NCBI GenBank assembly: GCA_003157745.1
Contig: PMKM01000227.1
Coordinates: 14,625-53,628 of the forward strand
Length of the DNA stretch: 39,004 nt
Source of the DNA: Bryobacterales bacterium
GTDB lineage: Bacteria; Acidobacteriota; Terriglobia; Bryobacterales; Bryobacteraceae
Direction: 5' to 3'
The position numbers and the translations under genes were made by a program. Of this stretch, positions 32,855 to 39,004 are shown piece by piece (the stretch's first letter is position 1; every line of letters begins with the position of its first letter). Under the pieces are notes generated by a model. It saw only the letters and a list, made by a program, of their open reading frames with translations, made no database searches and was not told where the DNA came from.

Positions 32855-33958
32855 ATGGCTAAAGGAATCCCCAGCAAACGCGCCCTGGACGTGCTGAACC
32901 GAGCCAGCGAGGTCAAGAGCGAGATCGATTTCTGCGGCGAAGACGGCGGCCTGCAAAAAGAGATGTACCGGTTCGCCGAATGGTTGGGGGATCACCTCCG
33001 CTTGGAGTTGCAGCGCGAGGCTTGGGAGGATCCCGTGTTGGAGATGGACGCGGAGGGAGTGGCCCTCTACCTGCACGCGGCGTCATGGCAGTTGCCTGAT
33101 GAGGAGGACGAGTATGCTGCGTTCTCGTTTTTCTGGCCCAATCTGTTTTCCGAGGCGCCGTGCGTACAACTCTGCCTTCCGGCGGGGGAGGTGTTCGCGG
33201 AGCGCGGTGGGCTACTCACCAGGCTTCGGCCAAAGCTTATACGAAGCGGGTTTACGGACTCTTACGAGGGCGAAGGCGATCCCGCTCCGGAGTGTCCCTT
33301 GTGGAAGAACATCCGCCTTGAAGAGTTCCACGGGGAGTCGGGCTTTGATCTGGATTCATTTGTTGCGGCGATTATCGACGGTTTCCGGGGCTTGATGGAG
33401 GTCGAACCGCTAATCGAGGATGCTTTTCGGTCGCTGCCGAAGAAGCCGATACCAGTTCCATCGGAACGCCACCTCAAGACAATCGCATTCCTGGACACCG
33501 AGTGTGAGGGTTCGGGGACCGAGCGGCGGATGACCGAGCTTGCCATCGTAAACGTCGCTTACGACGCGGAGGGAGATGAGGTCGTCGGCATTCTCGAGGA
33601 GTACTGCATGAACTTCGGTGACGCACTGGACACGACCAGAGCCCGCGGCGTGTTGGAAAGGGCGGACTTCATCGTAGCCCATAACGCCTTTGTCGCCGAC
33701 AGACCGCTGGTGGCCAGATATCTGCCAGGAGCGGAGAAACTGCCGTGGCTTTGCTCTTATAGGGGAATAGAGTGGAAGCGACTGCTGGGAGTCCAGAGCG
33801 AGAGCCTTCAAGTCCTCATGGGCAAAGCGGGCCTTCGGTACCAGCAAGACCACCACGCCCACCCGGATGCCCGTGACCTGAAAAACTTGCTCGCCCTCAA
33901 GCGTAAGGACCGTACCTACCTGGGGCGTTTGCTTGACGGCTCTGAAGCGGAAAGCTGA
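32855..33958 (+). CDS. DEDDh exonuclease-like protein with unrecognised N-terminal domain
   Basis: A 367-residue protein. The C-terminal part (about 205-355) is a DnaQ/RNase T-like 3'-5' exonuclease: exo I AFLDTECEG with Asp214 and Glu216, exo II FIVAHNAFVADRPL with Asp282, and exo III HHAHPDARD with His333 and Asp338, so all four acidic residues and the His are present. The first 200 residues form an acidic domain I do not recognise (FAEWLGDHLRLELQREAWED, YAAFSFFWPNLFSEAP). The ATG at 32855 follows AGGAG; the frame is open 75 bases further but without a ribosome site. Codon use is less GC-biased than its neighbours, suggesting transfer. It sits between a REP-like element and a toxin-antitoxin pair. 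DNA repair, RNA processing or defence are all possible. Confidence 0.75.
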   Translation: MAKGIPSKRALDVLNRASEVKSEIDFCGEDGGLQKEMYRFAEWLGDHLRLELQREAWEDPVLEMDAEGVALYLHAASWQLPDEEDEYAAFSFFWPNLFSEAPCVQLCLPAGEVFAERGGLLTRLRPKLIRSGFTDSYEGEGDPAPECPLWKNIRLEEFHGESGFDLDSFVAAIIDGFRGLMEVEPLIEDAFRSLPKKPIPVPSERHLKTIAFLDTECEGSGTERRMTELAIVNVAYDAEGDEVVGILEEYCMNFGDALDTTRARGVLERADFIVAHNAFVADRPLVARYLPGAEKLPWLCSYRGIEWKRLLGVQSESLQVLMGKAGLRYQQDHHAHPDARDLKNLLALKRKDRTYLGRLLDGSEAES

Positions 33959-33975
33959 CCTAACTCGTTCGCGAA

Positions 33976-34290
33976 TCAGGCAACCCGCTTGTGCTTTAGC
34001 TTAGGCCTGCCAGCGCTGATGTCGATTTCCACTTTCAGGCCGGCGGCGGCGACCATGTTCACCAGGGTGTCGATTGTGAACAGGCCAATCTTGCCGCGTA
34101 TCAGATTCGAGATTCGCGGCTGAGACACACCCATGAGTTTGGCCGCACGAGATTGAGTGATCTTTCGCTCCTCGATATAGCCGGTCAGAGCCATCATCAT
34201 CTTGGCGCGGATTCGTAGGTTCTCCGCTTCGGCGGGCGGAAATCCGCAATCCACGAAGACGTTCTCATTGCCCTTTGTCACTCTCATCAC
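33976..34290 (-). CDS. XRE-family antitoxin (HigA-like)
   Basis: A 104-residue DNA-binding protein. The HTH_3/XRE helix-turn-helix covers about 35-90: ALTGYIEERKITQSRAAKLM, then GVSQPRISNLIRGKIGLFTI. It is the antitoxin and probable autorepressor of the pair. Its start overlaps the toxin stop (ATGA), so the order is toxin first, antitoxin second, as in higBA systems. An Arg/Lys-rich tail (GRPKLKHKRVA) ends the protein. Confidence 0.9.
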   Translation of the reverse strand: MMRVTKGNENVFVDCGFPPAEAENLRIRAKMMMALTGYIEERKITQSRAAKLMGVSQPRISNLIRGKIGLFTIDTLVNMVAAAGLKVEIDISAGRPKLKHKRVA

Positions 34291-34622
34291 TTCCGCCTCT
34301 CCATCAATTCACGGTAGCGCTTCTGCCCTAGCTCTAAGTCGAGTGGCGACGTCTTACGCGTCTTCTTGGCGAAGACGTGCAATACATAAATCGCGTCTTC
34401 GATCTTGGCCACGTAGAAGACGCGATACTCGCCCTGAGCGCTCACTCGAATCTCGATGACTCCACTGCCAACGGCCGGCATCGGCTTCCAATCACCGGCG
34501 GAACGGCCAGCCTGAACCAAACTCAACTGATAGCCGATTTCGCGGCGAGCCGCGTCCGGAAAGCGCCGGAGGCGGTCGCGGCTATCCCCGAGCCACCGAA
34601 GCGGTTTGGCGCCGGCCATCAT
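34287..34622 (-). CDS. RelE/ParE-superfamily toxin (Gp49-like, HigB family)
   Basis: A 111-residue protein matching the phage-derived Gp49-like toxins (HigB/RelE fold): KPLRWLGDSRDRLRRFPDAA near the start, then GSGVIEIRVSAQGEYRVFYV and YVLHVFAKKTRKTSPLDLEL. Such toxins usually cleave mRNA on ribosomes. The two first codons are both ATG (34622 and 34619). A TATAAT lies 9-14 bases upstream, so the transcript would be nearly leaderless. The gene overlaps the antitoxin by ATGA. It lies next to the 2-oxoacid dehydrogenase E1 genes, on the same strand but 46 bases past the E1 beta stop. Confidence 0.9.
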   Translation of the reverse strand: MMAGAKPLRWLGDSRDRLRRFPDAARREIGYQLSLVQAGRSAGDWKPMPAVGSGVIEIRVSAQGEYRVFYVAKIEDAIYVLHVFAKKTRKTSPLDLELGQKRYRELMERRK

Positions 34623-34630
34623 CCATTACG

Positions 34631-34636
34631 ATTATA
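34631..34636 (-). promoter_or_regulatory. Candidate -10 box of the toxin-antitoxin pair
   Basis: TATAAT reads on the minus strand at 34636-34631 in a locally AT-rich patch, with no clear -35. A start of transcription about seven bases on would fall just before the toxin ATG. Confidence 0.45.
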
Positions 34637-34668
34637 CAGAATGTTTATAACGGAAGCGGATCTATCCG

Positions 34669-35640
34669 TCAATACCGGTGCAGCCAGCGGGCCTTGTCGA
34701 TGACTTTGGCGGCGTTGGGGAGGAAGGCTTCTTCCAGGGGGGGGCTGAAGGGGACTGGAGTGTCGGGGGCGGTGACGCGGACGATGGGGGCGTCCAAGTA
34801 CTCGAAGACGGATTCGGAGATGGTGGCGGCGAGTTCGCCGGCCATACCGGCGGTGCGGGTGTCTTCGTGGAGGAGGAGCACCTTCGAGGTGCGCTTGACG
34901 CTCTCGCAGACGGTCTCGCGATCGAGCGGGAGGAGCGTGCGGAGATCGACCACTTCCATCTCGATGCCTTCGGCGGCAAGGGTTTCGGCGGCATCGAGCG
35001 CGACCCAGACCATGGCGCCGTAAGTGACTACAGTAAGATCGCGGCCAGGGCGGGCGATGCGGGCCTTGCCGATGGGGACGGTGAAATCGCCCGCGGGCAG
35101 GTCCTCTTTGATGCGGCGGTAGAGAGCTTTGTGCTCGAAGAAAATCACCGGATCGTTGTCGCGCACGGCGGACTTGATGAGACCCTTGGCGTCATAGGCG
35201 GTGGCGGGACAGACGACTTTAAGACCGGGGGTCTTGACGAACCACATCTCGGGATTCTGCGAGTGGAAGGGGCCACCGTGAATGCCGCCACCAGAGGGCG
35301 CGCGCACCACCATGGGGACGGCTGCGCCCCAGCGATAACGGCACTTAGCGGCGAAATTGACGATCTGATCGAAGCCACAGGTGATGAAATCGGCGAACTG
35401 CATTTCGGCCACGGGGCGCAGGCCCATAAGTCCGGCACCAATGGCGGCGCCGACGATGCCAGCTTCGGAAATAGGAGTATCTACGACGCGGCGCTCGCCG
35501 AAGTGTTCGATAAAACCGGCGGTAACTTTGAAAGCACCGCCATAAGTGCCGATATCTTCGCCGATCAGGAACACGCCGGGGTCGCGTTCCATCTCTTCCC
35601 AGAGTCCTTCGCGGATAGCTTCCAAGTAAGTGGTTGGCAT
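34669..35640 (-). CDS. pdhB: 2-oxoacid (pyruvate-type) dehydrogenase E1 subunit beta
   Basis: A 323-residue E1 beta subunit of a thiamine-diphosphate 2-oxoacid dehydrogenase. Family motifs are TYLEAIREGLWEEMERDP, GEDIGTYGGAFKVTAG (with the ThDP-activating Glu), DTPISEAGIVGAAIGAGL and GGGIHGGPFHSQ. The C-terminal transketolase-like domain has LLLHEDTRTAGMAGELAA. The gene follows E1 alpha by three bases. Pyruvate, acetoin and branched-chain types are hard to separate by eye; pyruvate is the default guess. No E2 or E3 gene follows: the next gene on this strand is the toxin. Confidence 0.88.
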   Translation of the reverse strand: MPTTYLEAIREGLWEEMERDPGVFLIGEDIGTYGGAFKVTAGFIEHFGERRVVDTPISEAGIVGAAIGAGLMGLRPVAEMQFADFITCGFDQIVNFAAKCRYRWGAAVPMVVRAPSGGGIHGGPFHSQNPEMWFVKTPGLKVVCPATAYDAKGLIKSAVRDNDPVIFFEHKALYRRIKEDLPAGDFTVPIGKARIARPGRDLTVVTYGAMVWVALDAAETLAAEGIEMEVVDLRTLLPLDRETVCESVKRTSKVLLLHEDTRTAGMAGELAATISESVFEYLDAPIVRVTAPDTPVPFSPPLEEAFLPNAAKVIDKARWLHRY

Positions 35641-35643
35641 GAG

Positions 35644-36663
35644 TTACTCGCCGTCGTAGACTTGACCGGAAAGGGTAGCGGGGTCTGGAAATGGGCGCTC
35701 GTCGGCCCAGGCGACGGCGGCGTCGACCTCCTGGTGGACTCGGGCGTGGACGGCGTCGATGGCGGCGCGGTCGTCCCAACCGTTTTCGATCATCCGTTGT
35801 TCTAAGCGGAGGATGGGGTCGCGCTTGGCCCACTCTTCGAAGAGGGCGGGCGGCACATACTCGGCGGCATCGTGCGCGGAGTGGCCGGTCATGCGGAAGG
35901 TCTTGCACTCGAGCAGGTAGGGGCCGTGGCCGGCGCGGGCGTGGGCGACAGCGCGGCCGGTGGCGGCATAGACGGCGAGAACGTCGTTGCCATCGACGAT
36001 TTCGGCGGGCATGCCGTAGGCAGGGCCGCGATCGGCGACGTTGGCGCATGCCATCTGGCCAGAGAGCGGAGTCGAATAGGCGTACTGATTGTTATTGCAA
36101 ACGTAGACCACGGGGAGCTTGAGGACGGTGGCCATGTTGACGCCTTCATGCCAATCGCCGCGACTTGTGGAACCGTCGCCGAAGTAACTGAAGGCGATGC
36201 CATTGGTGCCGCGATACCGGAGCGCCAGGGCGACGCCAGCGGCCACGGGCACGCTGGCGGCAAGCGCGCTGATGATGGCGACCAGGCCGGCGCTCATATC
36301 GCCCATATGCATGTTGCCATCGCGGCCGCGGGTGAGGCCGTCGACGCGACCCATGTACTGGGCGAAGATGCGGCCGAGCGGAATGCCGCGAATGAAGAAG
36401 ACGGCCATATCGCGATGGCTGGGCAGGAGCACGTCCTCGGGGAGGGAGTGGAGCGCGCTGCCGACGGGGATGGCTTCCTGGCCGCGACCGACGTAGACGC
36501 CGCCGAGGATTTTGCCCTGGCGGTAGAGCTTGCGCTCGATGCGGTCCTCGGTTTCGCGCATGAGGGCCATGAAATAGAGCATGCGCCGCGCCAGTTCGGC
36601 CTGCGCGGCGGAGTTGGCCGGAGCGGGTTCGGATTCGGACGGGCAAGCAGGAGTAATGCTCAT
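35644..36663 (-). CDS. pdhA: 2-oxoacid (pyruvate-type) dehydrogenase E1 subunit alpha
   Basis: A 339-residue E1 alpha subunit. It has GGVYVGRGQEAIPVGSA, the HRDMAVFFIRG segment, and the thiamine-diphosphate motif from YFGDGSTSRGDWHEG to VVYVCNNN. The phosphorylation-loop region RMTGHSAHDAAEYV is as in the family. With E1 beta it forms the alpha2-beta2 decarboxylase that passes the acyl group to lipoyl-E2. The start is ATG 36663 with GAGG about 10 bases upstream; a TTG at 36690 is less likely. A TATACT lies at 36701-36696 on the minus strand as a possible -10. It is divergent from the hydrolase gene. Confidence 0.88.
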   Translation of the reverse strand: MSITPACPSESEPAPANSAAQAELARRMLYFMALMRETEDRIERKLYRQGKILGGVYVGRGQEAIPVGSALHSLPEDVLLPSHRDMAVFFIRGIPLGRIFAQYMGRVDGLTRGRDGNMHMGDMSAGLVAIISALAASVPVAAGVALALRYRGTNGIAFSYFGDGSTSRGDWHEGVNMATVLKLPVVYVCNNNQYAYSTPLSGQMACANVADRGPAYGMPAEIVDGNDVLAVYAATGRAVAHARAGHGPYLLECKTFRMTGHSAHDAAEYVPPALFEEWAKRDPILRLEQRMIENGWDDRAAIDAVHARVHQEVDAAVAWADERPFPDPATLSGQVYDGE

Positions 36664-36877
36664 CGGGCGGGGCCTCACGGTACGTTGCAAGGGCTAGTAT
36701 AGCGAATTTGCGGGCGCGAGCCGGAACGGGCCCCTGCGGCACGAAGTTCCCGGCCGTGTTCATTGGGTTCAAACGGCTTATCGGCTTTCCCCTGGCGTTT
36801 GCAACCGCTCGTGAGTGCACCCGGCAGTGACCGGACTGGCGGATCGGATGAGGTACGCGTGATGCTAAGATCGCGGC

Positions 36878-38203
36878 ATGGGAAACCACATTGCAGCCCT
36901 GGTTCTGGCGCTGGCCGCGGTGGGCCAGATCGGGCTGGCTCAGGCCGCGAACGCGCCGGAAGACCTCGCCAGGCAGACGATAACTCGGCTCGTGGACGGT
37001 AAGTACGACGATCTCTATCAGTCGTTCTCACCCGAGATGCGCGCGGCGCTCCCGGTCGCTGCATTGAAATCCGGCGTCGGCCCACAGGTGAACGCCCTGG
37101 GGAAGTTGCTCGAAACGCGCCCACCGGCCATCCAGCAAATCGGCGGCAACACCGTGCTGATCGTGCCGGCGAAGTTCCAGGCCATGTGGATCGATTTCAC
37201 GATCTCGGTGAATGGCGCCGGCCAGGTGTGCGGTCTCTATATGAAGCCCGGCCAAGCGCCGGCTTCGGACTGGCAACCGCCCGCATACAGCAGGCCGGAT
37301 TCGTTCAGCGAGCGCGCTTTCACCGTTGGCACGGGCGAGTGGAAACTGCCCGGCACGCTGACCATCCCACGGTCGCGGACGCCGGTGCCGGGCGTGGTGC
37401 TGGTGCACGGCTCCGGACCGGGGGATCGCGACGAGACCATATTCGGCAACAAGCCTTTCCGGGACATCGCGGAAGGATTGGCCTCGCGGGGCATCGCCGT
37501 GCTCCGCTATGAGAAACGGACCAAAGAGTACGGCGCGAAGATGGCGCAAATGCGCAATCTGACGGTCGAGGAAGAGACCGTCGAGGACGCCGTCGCCGCG
37601 GCCAGCCAGTTACGCGCCGTGCCGGGCATCGATGCCAAGCGCGTCTTCCTGCTGGGGCACAGTCTGGGTGGGAACCTGATACCGATGATGCTGGCGCAGG
37701 CGCCGCAAGCGGCCGGCGGCATCGCGCTCGCCGGGGAAGCGCGAGCCTTCGAAGATGTCACGCTCGATCAATTCGAGTACTTCCTATCGCTGCCCGGTGG
37801 CGACACTCCCGAAGCCCGCAAGCAACTCGAAGAGACCCGCAAGGCGGTGGCGGCGATCAAGGCGCTGCAGCCGGGCCACGAAGAGGGACCGCCCATCTTC
37901 GGAGCCTGGCCGCATTACTGGGTCGATCTGCGCGCTTACAGTCCAATTGCGCAAGCCGCGAAGAGCGCGCGGCCGCTACTGATTCTGCAAGGCGAGCGCG
38001 ACTACCAGGTGACGATGAAGGACTTCCGGATATGGCAGGCTGCACTAGGCGGACGCGCGAATGTCACGCTGAAGAGCTATCCGGCGCTGAACCATCTGTT
38101 CATTGCAGGCCAGGGCAAGAGTACGCCGGCGGAATACGCCGCGCCCGGGCACGTGTCGGCCGAAGCGATCGACGACGTGGCACGCTGGGTTCTCGCGCAC
38201 TGA
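36878..38203 (+). CDS. Secreted alpha/beta hydrolase with N-terminal DUF3887-like domain
   Basis: A 441-residue exported protein. The signal peptide is MGNHIAALVLALAAVGQIGL followed by AQAAN, with cleavage likely after AQA. The first domain (about 25-125) resembles DUF3887: ARQTITRLVDGKYDDLYQSF, then IGGNTVLIVPAKF. The hydrolase domain has the oxyanion segment VVLVHGSGPGDRDE, the nucleophile elbow GHSLGGN with its Ser, the acid in LQGERDYQV, and the base His in PALNHLF. Similar fusions are annotated as esterases or peptidases of the BAAT/Acyl-CoA thioester or S9-like group; the substrate is unknown. It is a single-gene unit. Confidence 0.88.
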   Translation: MGNHIAALVLALAAVGQIGLAQAANAPEDLARQTITRLVDGKYDDLYQSFSPEMRAALPVAALKSGVGPQVNALGKLLETRPPAIQQIGGNTVLIVPAKFQAMWIDFTISVNGAGQVCGLYMKPGQAPASDWQPPAYSRPDSFSERAFTVGTGEWKLPGTLTIPRSRTPVPGVVLVHGSGPGDRDETIFGNKPFRDIAEGLASRGIAVLRYEKRTKEYGAKMAQMRNLTVEEETVEDAVAAASQLRAVPGIDAKRVFLLGHSLGGNLIPMMLAQAPQAAGGIALAGEARAFEDVTLDQFEYFLSLPGGDTPEARKQLEETRKAVAAIKALQPGHEEGPPIFGAWPHYWVDLRAYSPIAQAAKSARPLLILQGERDYQVTMKDFRIWQAALGGRANVTLKSYPALNHLFIAGQGKSTPAEYAAPGHVSAEAIDDVARWVLAH

Positions 38204-38399
38204 CGCCGATCCTGGTGAGTGAGATCGCCGGAGGGACGGCGTAGGCTCCGGCTCGGTTCTCGGATGGGACATTTGCCGCTCGGCACGTTCGATCGCGCAC
38301 GGGCAAAGGCCGACGGAACACAGAAGCCGTAAGGCGCCCGACGCCCCGCGCGCCTTCCCGTTGCATGTGCGGCGGCGCATCTGCGAAACTTGTCAAAGC

Positions 38400-39004
38400 A
38401 TGCTTGCACGAATTTGGTTACCTCTGCTGGGGTTGGCTTCGTTTGCTTCGGCGCAGAATGCGGCGCTCGCGGCGCGCGAGAAGTTCACTTACAGCATCGA
38501 ATGGCGGCTGATCACGGCCGGAAGATTGCACCTGGAGCGGCTGCAGGCGGGCGCCTCCTCGCAGATCAATTTCCGGATGGAATCGGCCGGACTGGTCTCG
38601 AAACTGTTCAAGGTGGCGGACGACTACAGCGCGAATTTCAATCGGGACGGCTGTGTCGAATCGACGACACTGGTTTCGGAAGAAGGCAGCCGGCGGCGGG
38701 ACACGCGGATCATCTTCGATGGCGCGAGACACAAGGCGAGCTACGTGGAGCGCGATCGCAACAAGAACATCACGCTGCAGTCGCACGAGATCGACACGCA
38801 ACCCTGCGTGCGGGACGTGGCCGGCGCGCTGTTCTATCTGCGCACGCTGAACATGGAACCGGGGCAGAGCATCAACGTGGCGGTGAGCGACGGCAAGAAG
38901 AGCGTGGTGGCGAAAGTGGAAGCGCAGAAGCGCGAGGACGTGAAGACCCCGGAAGGCGTCTTCCACACCATCCGCTATGAGGCTTACCTGTTCGACGGCG
39001 TGCT
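38400..39004 (+). CDS. DUF3108 protein, exported (3' end outside window)
   Basis: The ATG at 38400 opens a frame that runs to the window end, giving 201 residues. The signal peptide is MLARIWLPLLGLASFASAQ. The mature part begins REKFTYSIEWRLITAGRLHL and continues KLFKVADDYSANF, then GVFHTIRYEAYLF, which match DUF3108, a predicted outer-envelope beta-rich family of unknown function. The C-terminus is cut off. It lies 196 bases after the hydrolase stop; no terminator or promoter is clear in that gap. Confidence 0.85.
   Translation, partial: MLARIWLPLLGLASFASAQNAALAAREKFTYSIEWRLITAGRLHLERLQAGASSQINFRMESAGLVSKLFKVADDYSANFNRDGCVESTTLVSEEGSRRRDTRIIFDGARHKASYVERDRNKNITLQSHEIDTQPCVRDVAGALFYLRTLNMEPGQSINVAVSDGKKSVVAKVEAQKREDVKTPEGVFHTIRYEAYLFDGV

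Noticed and set aside
1..39004. CRISPR arrays, rRNA genes and prophage
   Set aside because: No regularly spaced direct repeats, no rRNA-like conserved stretches and no phage structural genes were found; the only phage-like item is the Gp49-type toxin.

Overview
The window is a high-GC bacterial chromosome segment, almost fully coding. Its gene families and layout suit a soil or environmental Acidobacteriota of the Solibacter/Bryobacter type: amt-glnB-glnD, CrcB with DUF190, DUF4287/DUF5655, an orphan HybA/NrfD pair and REP-like hairpins. That placement is an inference from composition and family content, because no rRNA is present. Both ends cut through genes: an Amt ammonium transporter on the left and a DUF3108 protein on the right.

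Left part (1-15.4 kb): a nitrogen-control cluster (amt, P-II glnB, glnD) is followed by a CPBP membrane protease, moaA and ilvD. Next comes a minus-strand set of dynamin-like GTPase, crcB and two DUF190 genes (three DUF190 domains in all), whose leader resembles a fluoride riboswitch. Then come an MFS transporter, a DUF4287/DUF5655 protein, grpE-dnaJ, a tRNA-Lys(UUU) and mtgA.

Middle (15.4-24.5 kb): an adenylate-forming enzyme, then a minus-strand surface-polysaccharide operon of two SDR epimerases, a GT2 glycosyltransferase, a frameshifted SAM methyltransferase and a GT39-like membrane glycosyltransferase. The first three genes are coupled by ATGA overlaps. A roughly 950-base non-coding stretch follows. 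It holds paired REP-like hairpins, a probable remnant of a REP-associated transposase and a second inverted repeat. A class V aminotransferase comes next.

Region 24.6-32.7 kb is the most interesting. A lipoprotein gene is divergent from a plus-strand set: a membrane-anchored GcvH-like protein without the lipoyl lysine, a four-cluster HybA-like ferredoxin, an NrfD/HybB quinone-reacting membrane protein, a histidine kinase with two c-type-heme-like motifs in its periplasmic part, an NtrC-class sigma-54 activator, and an archaemetzincin. From the ferredoxin to the kinase, and from the activator to the archaemetzincin, the genes are coupled or closely spaced. A good -24/-12 promoter with an upstream palindrome precedes the GcvH-like gene. 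I read this as a self-regulated redox-sensing membrane electron-transfer module with no catalytic subunit nearby. That reading is inference.

Right part (32.7-39 kb): a small accessory patch (a REP-like hairpin, a DEDDh exonuclease with an unrecognised N-terminal domain, and a toxin-antitoxin pair) is followed by E1 beta and E1 alpha of a 2-oxoacid dehydrogenase, a secreted alpha/beta hydrolase and the start of a DUF3108 protein. No CRISPR array, rRNA, prophage or intact insertion sequence was seen.
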